Shown one piece after another: positions 10,801 to 22,654 of a stretch of 64,000 bases of DNA. Positions within the stretch are counted from its first letter, which is position 1. Every line of letters starts with the position of its first letter. A program made the position numbers and the translations under genes. A model generated the notes under the pieces. That model saw only the letters and a program-made list of their open reading frames with translations, did no database searches and was not told the origin of the DNA. This stretch comes from Chenopodium formosanum (Eukaryota; Streptophyta; Magnoliopsida; Caryophyllales; Amaranthaceae), in the NCBI GenBank assembly GCA_024500155.1, contig CM044874.1, forward strand, positions 3,599,001-3,663,000, written 5' to 3'.

Positions 10801-11930
10801 ATTACAAGGCCGGATGAACCTGGCGTCTAGCAGCTTTTTGACTTCGGCAGCTGCCGCCTGACTTCTTTCCTCGCCGTGGTTTCTTTTCTTTTGCCGGATG
10901 GGCTTCTTTTTGGGGTCCACGGCGAGTTTGTGGACAGCGAGATCCGGGCTGACGCCTGGCATCTCTTCTACTTCAAAGGCAAAAATGTCTTTGAATTCAT
11001 TCAGCAGAAGGTGCAAGCTTGCACCCAAAGTAGCATGAGCAACCGTCACAACCTTCACCGTACGTTCTGGACGGCTTTCATCCAGAACGAGATCAATACT
11101 TTCACCAGCCGGTTGAGGGCGGAGCTCCTCTGACCGTTCACCGGTCAGTGATTGCTATTTTTTCTCTTTCTTCACCTCCACCAGCAGAGGTGCCTTTCTT
11201 TTCTTCCCGGCTGCTGGTGGGACAGGCGTAGGGTCGGCATCCTTGACATTGTCAAGGTCTATTGGTTCCTGGCCGTCTGAGGCCACAGTGTCTCTGACGA
11301 CTGAGAGATAACACTCTCGGGCTGTCTTCTGATCCCCATTCAGGGAACCCACAGTGCCGCCATCCCTCTCATACTTGATGAGCATGAGAGATGGGATGAT
11401 TACTGTCTTGGCTACGTTGAGGGTCGGTCGGCCAAGGATAATGTTGTAGGCGGTCAACTCCTCAACGACCAAGAATCTGACGACAATATGTCGTCCTTGG
11501 CCCTTCTCTCCCAGCCGGATGGGTAAGTCAATTCTTCCGGCTGGGTAGACCATCCCACCTCCGAAACCAACCAAGGGGTGGGTGACCGGATGCATGCTGC
11601 TGACATTATATTTGCACCGGAGGCTGATGATGTTTGATGAGCTGCCGGTGCCAATAAGGATTCTTCCAACCAGTTGGTTGGCAACCTTACATTCAATGAC
11701 AACCGGGTCATCATGCGGACGGCGGACGCTGCCTCTATCCTTCTCGGTAATCAAGACGTCTGGGAAGGAGGTGCTTGCAGACGCCTGCTCGTCATCATCC
11801 TTGTCCATTTTTCGAAGATGGCTCTTGGTGCCCCGGATGGTAGGGCCACCACAGGAGAACCCGCCTGCTATTGTGTAGACCGACTCCTTATCGATATCCG
11901 AGCTACTAGCAGGCTGGGGGTAGTCTTGGA
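7891..11930 (-). pseudogene. pol (protease-RT-RNase H-integrase) of the Tat-type element, broken
   Basis: A single frame runs protease, reverse transcriptase, RNase H, integrase. The protease active site reads GTGSSSNI instead of the usual DTGSS: the catalytic Asp codon is GGC (11650-11652). RT has FMDAYSGFHQI and the YIDD box at 10432-10443. RNase H has VYVDGSS, NNEAEYKAL and AYSDSQ. Integrase has an HHCC zinc-finger region, MDILGP, a DNG and an E in PQANGQVEAFNK, consistent with the D,D,E triad, then GPY-type NWEGPYRI. Three in-frame stops interrupt the frame: TAG 11155-11157, TAA 10282-10284 and TAG 10072-10074. From 10068 to 7891 the frame is open for 725 codons. The protease change and the stops together make this copy inactive. 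Confidence 0.88.
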
Positions 11931-11933
11931 GGA

Positions 11934-13705
11934 CTAACCCTTGTTTTTCTTTTTTGCCCCGGTTGGGGACTTAGAAATGTAGGACTTCAACAGCCCTTTG
12001 TCAGCCAGACGGTCCAACGCCCGCTGAAGACTGAAGCAGTCGTTGGTGTCATGGCCGACCTCCTCATGGAACTGACAGAATTTATTTTTGTTCCGTGACT
12101 GGACAGAACTCTTCATAGGATTCGACTTCTCAATGGACAGCCGGTCCTTTACCTCTATAAGGATGGAGTTGCAGTCTTTATTAAACTCGTACTTGGGGAC
12201 GTACGGTTTAAACTCTTTCTTTTTCTTCTGGGACGCCTGGTCAGAGTCAGTAACCGCCCAGACTTCTTTTCTTTTCTTGCTCTCTTCTTTGTTTTTGGCC
12301 GGCTGAGCTGACCGGCTGTCTTTCTGTTTGTCGGACTTCTTGGAGTCCGACTGGCTACCAAGCGAGCAGAGGTCGGTAGCTTGGATGTAGCTTTCCGCCT
12401 CCCTCAGGGCCGCCTGTAAGGTGAAAGACCCTTTTCTGACTAGGTCAAACTTAAAGGTCAACCCGTCTCTCAGACCCTTGAAAAAGTCTGTAAAAGCTAC
12501 CTCGTCAGACAGTCCTTGAATCTGAATTCTTATCAGATTGAACCGCCTGACATATGAGCGCAACCTTTCTCTCTCTCCCTGCTTAACAGTGCTCAAATCA
12601 AGGCTTGTTTTCTTAGCAGGGATGTTCATTAGAAGTTGGAAGCAAACAGGAAGGCGAGCTTCCTGAAGCTATCGATGGACCTGGCTGGCAAATTGCCAAA
12701 CCATTGTTGGGCAATGCCCTTCAATGTAGCCGGGAAGCACCGACACCAAGTGGCATCATCCAACCCCTGCAGATACATGAGGTTGGTGTAAGCCATGAGG
12801 TGGTCTTCCGGGTTGGTGGTACCAACCAACACATTCTTAACCTTGGCCGGCTGGGCCGCCTCGGTTATCTCCCGGGTGAACGCAGAAGGCTGTTCACCCA
12901 GGCGCAGCAGACGAAGCTGCCAGTCCAATGGTTGGACATTTGGATATGCTGCCTGACCTCCAAAGAGGGATGGTTGCATGAAATGAGGGGGATACTGGCC
13001 GTAGACCAGAGTAGGCACATACGGTACAGCTCCAATCATATGAGGGCCAGAATGGATGGTATTACCACCTGTCTGACTCTCATGCAAGGAAGATGCATTC
13101 CCGGCAGAGTTATTGTTGAAGCTGTCTGGAAAGTTCGACGTTGAAGCCGACTTAGACAGCGATTGGTTTCTCTTCCGGTTAATGATCTCCCGGGCATCAA
13201 GAGTCGATTTTTTACTTCTCACCGGCTGCTGAGTCCGGCGAGTGTTATTGGTGTTCTTCCCAGGAAGGAGAATTTTTTACCAATCAATGGTCCCGGCTGC
13301 CTTCTCCTTTGGATGAGGAGTGGGCTGTCGGTCTCTGACTGACTTCCCCTTCTCTGGAGGAGTCTTCTTCGCCGACTGACCTTTACTTGGGCCAGCCCGG
13401 CTTTTGGTGATCAGCTCTTTAATTTCACCCTTGAAACTTGTCATGAATCTCATGAGTTCGTCTCGGGTGACAGGGGATGATCCAGCGGCCGTTTGGGTTT
13501 CCCCTTCCGGCTGCTCAGTGGGTCTGCTCGGACCCGCCTGGGAGGCACCCCGCTCCAGAGTCTCTCTGGGCCGGATGCGCTTGATTCTGAGAGAGCCGTC
13601 TTCGGCTGTAAAGGTTTCGACCTGAGGATCTTCATCCTCCTGGTCTGTAAAGACCTCTGGGTCTTCGCCCAGACGGTTAGGAGGTGGTACAGACTCTTGA
13701 ACCAT
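11934..13705 (-). pseudogene. gag of the Tat-type element, broken
   Basis: The frame starts near 13705, just inside the primer-binding site, and runs toward pol. The middle part (12629-13222) holds typical plant gag words: MYLQGLDDATWCRCFPATLK and AQQWFGNLP. The C-terminal part has a zinc-knuckle-like CQFHEEVGHDTNDC followed by a basic tail. A TAA at 13277 interrupts the first and second parts in the same frame. A one-base shift near 12628 separates the second and third parts, and gag ends in a frame different from pol. Its product would have been the capsid and RNA-binding polyprotein. Confidence 0.82.
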
Positions 13706-13718
13706 CTTCGAGGTACTC

Positions 13719-13736
13719 TCCCCACAGACGGCACCA
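13719..13736 (-). other. Primer-binding site of the Tat-type element
   Basis: On the minus strand, two bases after the 5' LTR end, the sequence reads TGGTGCCGTCTGTGGGGA. It starts with the TGG required to pair with a tRNA 3' CCA end. It resembles the tRNA-Asp-like sites used by related plant elements, but the exact tRNA was not checked. Confidence 0.75.
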
Positions 13737-13738
13737 AA

Positions 13739-14228
13739 TGTTTTGGGTGTTTTTGTCCCTCGGGAGAGTTACGTCACGAAGTTTGATCCGGCCGAGCTGT
13801 ACCTGCAAAATAACGGAGACTCCGGGTGGTTGGAGCTCCGCCTCCGACGGTCAAGTTAGTAACTTGAAAAGGACTAAAGAGGACGGAAATTAAGGTGGGT
13901 ATCTGCTCGGATTCCAAGCTCGGGTGTTTCTCTGATGTAAGAGAATGCAAGTGTAATAAATGGTAAAACGTGCCCTCAAAATGAGGGACATCTCCCTATT
14001 TATAGGGTCTTTGGGAATTGTGCCCCTGATTAGGTCACTGAACCCTAATCATTGGTGGGTTGTGCGTTTTGCGGCGTTCTCGGGATTTGGGCCTGAAGGC
14101 CGCCATTTTTCCCTTTATTTCTGGAGTGACACGTGTCAAGCAGGGATTGGTCCACTCTGGACCATTCTGAGGCTGACACGTGTCATCCTCTGATTGGGCC
14201 ATGTGGCAGGGTAAAATTACCCTAAACA
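13739..14228 (-). repeat. 5' LTR (right copy) of the Tat-type element
   Basis: It is 490 bp, the same length as the left LTR. I count nine substitutions between them, eight transitions and one transversion. The transcription-driving TATA box is at 13994-14007. One CACGTG word present in the left copy (CCACGTGG) is CCATGTGG here. Confidence 0.93.
13994..14007 (-). promoter_or_regulatory. TATA box of the 5' LTR promoter
   Basis: On the minus strand it reads CCCTATAAATAGGG, a perfect palindromic TATA box. Upstream in the transcribed direction (higher coordinates) lie GACACGTGTC words, so U3 carries clustered ACGT elements. Confidence 0.7.
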
Positions 14229-14416
14229 CATTTCTCCTCGACTTTGGCCTTCGTCGTGTCTATCCGGTGTCGAAGGTAATGGTTGTAATGGTTGTGGATA
14301 ATGGACTATTGTTAGAGAAAGAAAATAGGAAAAAATGTTAGTAAGGGTAAAATTGTCCATTTACTTGAAATGATGGCAGTGGCGATAATTATGGAGGGCG
14401 GTATTTAGCATTTCAC
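14229..14416. other. Right remnant of the inverted-repeat element, upstream of SPB1
   Basis: It starts with the TSD copy CATTT and ends with the right terminal inverted repeat (GGAGGGCGGTATTTAGC). Only 121 bp separate it from the SPB1 start codon, so it may overlap that gene's promoter. Confidence 0.55.
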
Positions 14417-14537
14417 TAATTTATGAATCTCTACCCTTCTAATATTACCAATGTTTATCCTACCCTAATAATCCCCTCACCCTTTCATCCCTCTCTCTCA
14501 CTCTGTTCTTCCTGCTGCTCTTCCTCAACTTTCATCA

Positions 14538-17500
14538 ATGGGAAAAGTAAAAGGAAAGCATAGATTAGACAAATTCTACCACTTAGCCAAAGAACAAGGC
14601 TACAGATCACGAGCAGCCTTCAAGCTAATCCAACTCGACGCTAAATACTCTCTTCTCCACGCTTCTCGCTCAGTTCTCGACCTTTGCGCTGCACCAGGTG
14701 GTTGGATGCAAGTCGCCGTCAATCGGGTCCCTGTTGGTTCCCTTGTTGTCGGCATCGACCTCTTTCCGATTCGTCCCATTCGCGGTTGTATCTCCGTTGA
14801 AGAAGACATTACCAAACCCAAGTGTCGTTCCACAATCAAGAAATTGCTTGCTGAAAATGGGTTTAAGGCTTTTGATCTTGTGCTTCATGATGGTTCCCCT
14901 AATGTTGGTGGTGCTTGGGCTCAGGAAGCTACTAGTCAGAATGCTTTGGTTATCGATTCGATTAAGCTTGCTACTGACTTCTTGGCCCCAAAGGGTACTT
15001 TTGTTACTAAGGTTTGCTTCTTTTGTAATATTCGATTCCGTTGTACTACCTCCGTTTCTTATTATGTGCAACAAAGGGTGTTATTTGTGACACATAAAAT
15101 ATAGAGGTAGTAGTATTTTTGTTTTGGAAAAACTTTGGTTAAAAAAATTTGATGGAATGTTCTTTAAAATTGTTGGGTTAATTTCTAGTTCTCTCAGTCT
15201 AATCACTTATCCAGTTGCAAGTATAATTAAAATGGAGGAAGTATTTGCTTAGAAAGCATAATTTTTGTAGCTTAATTTGCTCGTTTACCTTTTCTAATCA
15301 CTTGTCCAAATAACGTGCCTAAAAGATGTGTTGCAAGTATAAAAAAAAACGGAGGGAGTATTTGTTTATCAAAGAAAACATAATTGTTGTCTTGTGAGTT
15401 TTGATTGAATTCTCTGAGGAAGCCATTGTCAGTAAGTGCCTAGTTGAATAACAAATTTTAAAACTAAAAAGGAATGAACTTTCTGAATAGCTCAATATAT
15501 TGTGTTTCAATGTTGTTTGTGGAAGTCCTCCAATATCTGCTTCAGTTGGTTATTTGTTTGAGGTCTTAGTTAGTAGTCAATTGTAAAATTGGTGGAGTCT
15601 ATATGTTCCTTAATGTATTATACGCTCCAGGAATCGCAATCGCCAATCTAGAGATATAATATTTGCTGATTTCCAAGAACCAAGGATCTTAACAATCTGT
15701 GCGAAAAGCTTTTATGTCCTTGCATTTTATAAACATTGATAGTTGATCTTAATGTGTAATGGACTGTTATCATAGATTCAAAGTGTCATTTGTTTGTTCT
15801 TCGGTTATAATTACTTCAAGAGTTGAGCTGGTTTTTTGGACAAATTATCCCATTAATCATATATATCTTTGTTGTCTCAGGTTTTCAGGTCACAGGATTA
15901 CAATGCCGTGCACTACTGTCTTAGGCAGGTACTGCACCTTCTTTCTAATGTGCTGTGAAGCATGTTTCTTAGGGCAGAGCCAGATTTTCCGATTCTAAAT
16001 TTCATAATTGCCTATATTTTGTAGCCAAATCAAAATGCTATGCAGTTCTTAGAACTTTTTGTGCTTTAATTTGGGATACTAAAGCTAGTTTGTCATCTCC
16101 TATCTGATTATTTACATCGTGATAACCTTCTTTTCATTAATCCAACCTCTCTTAATGAATCATTGGTTTGCAGTTATTTGAAAAGGTGGAGGTTACTAAA
16201 CCTGTTGCCAGTCGTTCAACATCTGCAGAAATTTATGTTATTGGTCTCAAGTACAAGGCTCCAGCTAAAATTGACCCTCGCCTTCTAGATATCAAGCATT
16301 TATTTCAGGGAGCTATTGAACCATCAAAGGTATTTTGAACTATACATTGAATAGGACATATCCTTTAGTTATTCCTTGCATGTTATTGAAAGTGGCCATT
16401 TTTTTTAATTGTCCTAATCTTTATTATTTTGACCTGAATTCAATGCAGGCGTATGATATATTTGAACCAAAGCAAAAGAGAAACCGTGAGGGGTGAGTTT
16501 AACAGTTTGACGCTGCTAAAGCTTTACTTCTTTGTTCTTTAATAAAGACCTATATATTTCCTGATATCTGATTACCTTTTGCCTGCATGTCTAAGGGATC
16601 TATATTGTGCAAGCCAATATGTTGTTCTATGTTCAGTTTTTACCTAGTAAGAATATCTGTATGTTTTGTGCATCTCTGCTGCCCAGAAATCTTCCTAACA
16701 ATGATGTTTGTATTTCCCTGCTGCAAAAAACTAGGACTTGTTTATAGAAGGAAATAGATTAATGTTTAGCAATAAATGCCGCTGTGTTCATGTTTGGTTG
16801 TTTTTGATTGTTGATAAATGGTACTCTTAGGTATGATGATGATGTATCCCTAGTGAGAAAGGTCTGCCCTGCTGTTGAATTTGTGTGGTCATCAGATGAT
16901 CCTGTTGAAACTCTTGGCAAAGTAACATCCATCAGCTTTGGTGATGATTCTAGTTTGCCTTTGAAGGAGCATCCTTCGACGACTGAGGAGGTGATTTCCT
17001 GTAGTATCTATTTTTTCACATTTGTCCTGCTATAATTATCTTACCTCTGTTAGTTCTGAAACTTTGACAGGTTATAACCCTATGTGAAGACCTGCGTGTT
17101 TTGGGGAAGCAAGATTTCAAGCAGCTTTTAAAGTAAGTATATTTATTATTTATCCCCCCCCCCCCTTTTTTTTTATTCTGTTTTGTCTCGTTTCAGAGAT
17201 GCTTTTTTTTTTTTTTTTTTTGGGCCATGAAAAAAAATTGAGTTCCATGTTTTATAAATATAACTAGAACATGCATATAAATCTCCTGGTTTATCCTGAC
17301 ATTGATGTTCAGAGAATGAACACGGCTTATATTACATAATAATGGTTCTAAATATCTCCTTTAACAGAATATTGTTTTGAGCTATGTTACTTGGACTCTT
17401 CATTTCACCTCACGTACCCGTGTTTGACCCTCGACACTTGGACATGGGTATGACACCCAGACACTTCTCTTTTAGTTTAAAATCATGGAATTTTTTCACA

Positions 17501-17995
17501 ATATAGACAAGTCAGACACTTGGACACATATCTGTGTCAAACATGAGTACCCAAGTCCAAGTAACATAGGTTTTGAGGAACACATATATGGCCTACCCAA
17601 TTTCAAGCTTTCAGATGATTTGTAACCTTTGTTGGTTTTCACAAATATGGCTGCATGTTCTGTTTTCATCTTGGATTATAATGATCATTTGCATTAATTT
17701 TTCTTTTTCTTCTCTCATTAATTGTGTTCTAATTTTACTACAGATGGAGGATAAATATTCGGAAGGCTCTTTCTCCAATTGGGAAAACCACTTCTACTGC
17801 TGTAAACATTGATCTGGAGAATAAGAATGTGGATAAAGAGGAGGATGAGAATGAGGATGAGGATGGGGACGAGGATGAGGATGGGGACGAGGATGAGAAA
17901 GTTCTCAATGAAATGGAGCAGTTGACGCATGATGTAGAGAGAAAAAAGAAACGTGAAAAGAAAATTCTTGCGAAGAGGCGGGCTAAGGTATAATT

Positions 17996-18040
<45 letters not shown>

Positions 18041-21000
18041 TAAAATCAAAGATAAGTAAATTTCATATCCTATAATTAGTAGCATATCTAGCTAATCCAG
18101 ACCTGTGGGTATCAGAAGATAATGACATGTTTGTGGCTGTGCATTAAATAGATATTAAAGATCCTCGAGGGAAAGATTTTTTATATTGTCATGTGCAATG
18201 GGCTTGTAGGTTATCCAATAAACATGGCTTTGCTGCATCTTTAATAGTTAACACTGTTACTTACACCCGAAGCTGAAGTCAAATTTTATGCTTGCTCCAT
18301 TCTCTTTTAGTTGTAACTTTTCTATTTTGATACAGTTCTTTTTAGTTGAAACCTTTCTATTTTTAACATCTTTACCCACTTTACTTACCAAACTACCATT
18401 ACACATACAATTTTTTCTTTTTCAAAAAAAATAGCCCACTCACTTAAAATACCCAAACCCATTACCTAACACACTAATTAACACTAACCTTTCCCATCAC
18501 TTTCCTAATGAAACATATAAGAATGCATCAATTTTCCCCAAAAGTTATTTTAAGGTGAGTACTGGTTGACAGAGGTAATGTTCTATATTTTAGATTATAT
18601 GAGATGTCACATGCAGTAAAACAATGTAATATAAATTGTTGTTGGTTTAGAAAACTAGGCAAATACTGAGCCCCAATCATTGTATAAAAAGTGCACCTGA
18701 GTTGTACTGTGGGCCTTAGTGCTTATTTGCGGGTTTGGCCAAAAGACTTCAAAGAGGCGTAGAAAAGTGCTCTGAAATGTACCAAGGGGCACATTAACAT
18801 TTTTTTGCACCGAAGTTATTTACTTGTATAATATGCACCTCACTTCAATTTTGGGCACACCTTATGCTTTAGATTTGCACCTAGGCTCTTCGGCCATTTT
18901 TGCCTTATTGTGCTTTGAGGATTTTGTTTTATTTTTTATTTTTTACTGTTCGGTAATTTGAGCCTTGAGCTTGTAGTACCTGTGCTTATAAATTTACTTT
19001 ATAATCCATTAAAAAAGAATATTATCCTCACAATTTTATTAGTAGCTCTTGATTGATTAAGAATGTGGTGTTGTAAACGATGTTTTGTCCACTGTTGTGA
19101 CTGTTGTTGGACCTTTTAGCTTTGTGAGGTTTTATTACTGGGATTAGCCATGAAGCCTTGAGTCAGGTCTCACAATGAAACAGGGGATGGAGTTACCTAT
19201 TGTTGTCTATTTGTTTTAAGATAATGTAGCCTTTGCATTTTTACGGGGAAGAGGTTTTACTTGGCGGATTGTTTCTATGTAATGCCCATATGAAAGATCT
19301 TATATTTTCTAAAGATCCCTTGTATTAAAGATCTTGGTTCTTATAAAAGAAAAGGGTCACTAATGATGTTCTGTTGATGTGGTCCGTTCTGGCTCTTCAT
19401 GCTGGATTTATCCATTGTTTTAACAATATCTGTGCATCATAATTAAATGTGCCTCATTGTATTCTCTCAAACAAATTTGATTCTTTTTTTTTTTTGGGCC
19501 AGGGGGAGGGGGTTATATTGACTTTCTTACATTTACAAATATATCACTCAACTATCTCCTATATGACATACTTATTCAATTTTAAAAAAAAAATCTCAGT
19601 ATCTCCAATCACATTTAGCTTCTAATAAATGTACATTTTGATGATCAGTCTCTACATATCCTGAAATTATGTTAGTGTATTTTATGATGCTTTGTGAATT
19701 TTCTACTATAGCATTCATATTGCTGGTGATTTTTGAGGTAATGTACTATACAATAAGATTTTCTCTGATGATGTAGTTTGTTGGATCAGGATAAAGCACG
19801 AAAAGCAACAGGAATGCAAATAGATGCTCTACAAGATGGTTATGTTGACAATGAATTGTTTTCTCTTGCTTCTATCAAGGTTAGTAATTATAAGCTGCTA
19901 TTTTACTTGAAAAATGTAGTTTGGATACTTGTTTCTTATTCTTTTCAATTTCTTTGGGAGCTGGCTTTGCCGCCCAGGGGGGGGGGGGGAATCTATTTCT
20001 TTTTCGGTTGAAATTGTTAGTACAGTACAATTATTGTAACTGGATGGATAAATATAGAGCTTTGGACTTGTTTTTTCAACTCTTTTTGATGGCTGTTGCT
20101 CTAATCTCTTTGACGCTTTATTGAAGAGGGGAGGTTTATTGAAGGGACTTGTTGAAGAATCAATTTTTTTGGTTGAAATTTTTAATGCTGACATTGGACT
20201 TGTTTTTTCAACTCTTTTTGCTGGTTGTTGCTCTAGTCTCATTGATGCTTTCAATGTTCTCTTTATTACCTGTTTTCCTGTAAAGTTGGAGCAGTTTTTA
20301 GTCGAATTGATTGAAGTTGCTAACATTGTAGTCATGGGAAACTAATACTATAAATCTGAGAAAGCTGTACTGCACCTTGAGCTGTATGCTATTGTATTAC
20401 CTATATTTTAATTTGAGTTTGCTTTCATTCAGGGCAAGGAAGACTTAGCAACTATTGATACCACAGTAGATGTTGAAGGTAATGTATTGGCTGGTAGTGA
20501 TGATGATGCAGACAATGAAGCTGATCAGGATAGTGAATCTAGTGATTTGGATTCTGATGAGGAGCGTTCAAGGTTGGTCCTGTTTTTTTCAGTTTGTTTC
20601 TGAATGGCTTTTGGTGCCCCCATGTAATGATTTTGTTATTCCCTCTGTTGTTTAAGTATCACACTTTGATCGACACATAATTTTAGGCAATTTAATTGTC
20701 TTTAATATAATAATACGAATTGGGTATTAAAAAACATAAAATAATTAATGTGGGAGGAGAAAAATAACTTAAAAAGTAGTTGTGGGTTTGTGTGGGAACT
20801 ATGAGCGGAGAGAGATATATTATTAAAATGTAGTTTGCTGTAACAGAAAATATAACTTAACACTCACAAAAAAAAGGCCGCAAAAGGAAATTTTAACACT
20901 TTAATAAAAAGGAAAATTTGTAAGAATGGTCCTTTTATAAAAAAAAAGGTGATACAAAAGATCTTTTATCGCACTTAGGTTGTGGCGACTGGCGAGGGTT

Positions 21001-22654
21001 CTTTTACCGGATTTTGGCCATTAATTTTTTTTCCGACCAAAAAAAGTCATATGCACCACTTAAGATCCTTTTTCCCCACTTTACCCCTGGTTCGATTTGT
21101 CTTCAATTTTAATGCAAGGGACTCCAGAATTGGAGTTTGATAAAAAAAAAAATTCACAAAATGGATTCGCATTAAGGTTGATGATGAAGAAATTAGGGTT
21201 TAATAAAGGAAAAAGGGATGAAAAGGGAATTTAAGTGATCATGTGCAAGGCCCATAATGGAGGGAGTATGTAATCTTGTACTACCTTACTAAGTTGTGCT
21301 CCTATGATTGTCCCAGGTATGATGAACAACTAGATAAGGTTCTTGATGAAGCCTATGAACGTTTCTTGGCCAAAAATGATGGAAGCACAAAGCAGAGGAA
21401 GCGTGCAAAGGAAGCATACTCTGATGTGCTCACTGTGGTAAGCTGGAACTGACGGGCTTTATGCTTGTTTTTATCGTCAATGTAGTTTGTTATAGCTTCC
21501 TTGAAATGCTGTGACTGTTGAAGCTATCTTCTGATGTTCCTTTTCTGCATATCTTTGGTTCATTTAATACTGGATTGACCTAAGATTTCTGTACAATTTT
21601 TTTGCAGGATAGTGATGCTGATAATAATGACATAGATCTTCCAGATGACGATTCTGACAATGATCAGGTTGATAAGGAAGCGAATCCTCTTGTGGTTCCT
21701 ATTGATGAAGATAGAGAACTAACCCAAGAGGAAATCAGAAACAGGTGGTATAGTCAAGACATTTTTACTGAAGCTGTAGAGGGGGGAGATCTAGGCAAGG
21801 ATAGTAGTGATGAGGATGACTTGCAGATAGCTGTACAAAAGAAGAAAATTGCCCTCAGAAACAAAGCTAAAGATGGGTCAAAGCCTCATTCTTTGGGCTC
21901 AGAAGCATCAAAAAATAGGGCTGCAAAGTTACAAGATGATTTAGAGGTTGTTCCGGCTCCTGTTACTGATTCAAGCAGTAGCTCAGATGATGAATCTGAG
22001 GACTATGATACTGACACAAAGTGTGAGGTGTTGGCTGCTGCAAAGAAGATGCTCAGGAAGAGAAAAAGAGACGAGATTTTGGATGATGGTTACAACAAAC
22101 GTACATTTGATGATCAGGGCTTGCCTAGCTGGTTTGCTGAAGATGAAAAGAGGCATAACCAACCATTGAAACCTGTCACCAAGGAGGAGATAGATGCTGA
22201 AAAGGCCCGATTCAAAGAGATCAATGCACGTCCTGCTAAGAAGGTTGCAGAAGCCAAAGCTAGAAAAAAGAGGGCTGCAATGAGGACTATGGAGAAGGTA
22301 CGAAAGAAGGCTAACACTATCGCCGACCAGAATGATCTCCCTGATCGCTCGAAGTCACGGATGATTAATCAACTCTACAAGAAAGCAGCGACACCCAGAA
22401 AGCCTAAGAAGGAATTAGTTGTTGCTAAAAAGGGGGTCCAGGTTAGGGCAGGGAAAGGAAAACTTCTTGTGGATAGGAGGATGAAGAGTGATGCAAGACA
22501 GCAGGGAATGAACAAGCAAAATAAGAAAGGTTCAGGCAAGGGCAAGGGAGCAGGCAAGGGCAAGGCAGCAGGTAAGGGATCAGTGAAAGGTTCGGGCAAG
22601 GGCAAGGGCTCTATGAAAGGTTCGAGTAGGAGTGGCGGTAAGGGTAAAATGTGA
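14538..22654 (+). CDS. SPB1: SPB1-type pre-rRNA 2'-O-ribose methyltransferase (FtsJ family), nucleolar
   Basis: Eleven exons join in frame to 861 aa: 14538-15011, 15881-15928, 16174-16329, 16449-16492, 16831-16990, 17071-17132, 17744-17987, 19790-19879, 20433-20572, 21317-21437 and 21608-22654. All introns are GT-AG. The first ATG opens MGKVKGKHRLDKFY, as in the family. The SAM-binding site is VLDLCAAPGGWMQVA (46-60). The catalytic K-D-K-E tetrad is visible as K29, D118 (LHDGSP), K158 and E193. An Asp/Glu-rich middle follows, with the conserved C-terminal domain (SWFAEDEKRHNQP) and a Gly-Lys-rich tail. Yeast Spb1 and human FTSJ3 are of similar length (about 840-850 aa). They methylate pre-rRNA during 60S assembly. 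The gene appears intact. Its upstream region is a transposon nest, which may affect regulation. Confidence 0.95.
15046..15110. mobile_element. Tiny Stowaway-like foldback MITE in SPB1 intron 1
   Basis: TA dinucleotides flank it. The ends CTACCTCCGTTTCTTATTAT and the inverted CACATAAAATATAGAGGTAG nearly pair along its whole 65-bp length. It shares TATGTGCAAC with the elements at 44511 and 58534. Confidence 0.6.
17382..17569. mobile_element. Foldback MITE in SPB1 intron 6
   Basis: The ends CTATGTTACTTGGACTC and GAGTACCCAAGTCCAAGTAACATAG (only the pairing part considered) are inverted copies. The inner words GACACTTGGACA also recur. The superfamily was not determined. Confidence 0.6.
20062..20251. 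repeat. Two-copy 132-bp-period repeat in SPB1 intron 8
   Basis: TTGGACTTGTTTTTTCAACT starts copies at 20062 and 20194. The copies match closely through a TTGCTCTARTCTC word. This is an intronic duplication with no coding role. Confidence 0.7.

Larger units (their letters stand above)
2892..14228 (-). mobile_element. Full-length Tat-type Ty3 LTR retrotransposon
   Basis: Two 490-bp LTRs (2892-3381 and 13739-14228) enclose gag and pol on the minus strand. The target duplication CATTT is perfect at 2887-2891 and 14229-14233. On the minus strand the order is 5' LTR, primer-binding site, gag, protease, RT, RNase H, integrase, a noncoding spacer, an antisense gene and the 3' LTR. The integrase has a GPY-type NWEGPYRI motif but no chromodomain. 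Those traits, with the extra antisense gene, are known for the Tat lineage. I count 9 LTR differences in 490 bp, which suggests a fairly recent insertion. Gag and pol carry stops and frameshifts, so this copy is non-autonomous now. Confidence 0.92.
1081..14416. mobile_element. Old inverted-repeat DNA element, host of the nested insertions
   Basis: The left end (1081-1180) contains TTAAATACCGCCCTCCA and GCCATCATTTGAAGTAAA. The right end (14341-14416) read in reverse complement contains CTAAATACCGCCCTCCA and GCCATCATTTCAAGTAAA. These are long imperfect terminal inverted repeats. Without the solo LTR (1206-2361) and the LTR retrotransposon (2892-14228) the element would be about 0.8 kb. The flanking 9-mers match at only 5 of 9 positions, so the TSD and superfamily are unresolved; MULE is one possibility. 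Confidence 0.6.

Noticed and set aside
2892..14228. Endogenous pararetrovirus
   Set aside because: LTRs, a TSD, an integrase and a tRNA-primed layout are present, and no movement protein was seen. It is an LTR retrotransposon.
17738..18085. 115-codon minus-strand frame with Ser/Lys runs
   Set aside because: It is the reverse of the Asp/Glu repeat of SPB1 exon 7 and a neighbouring poly-T tract.
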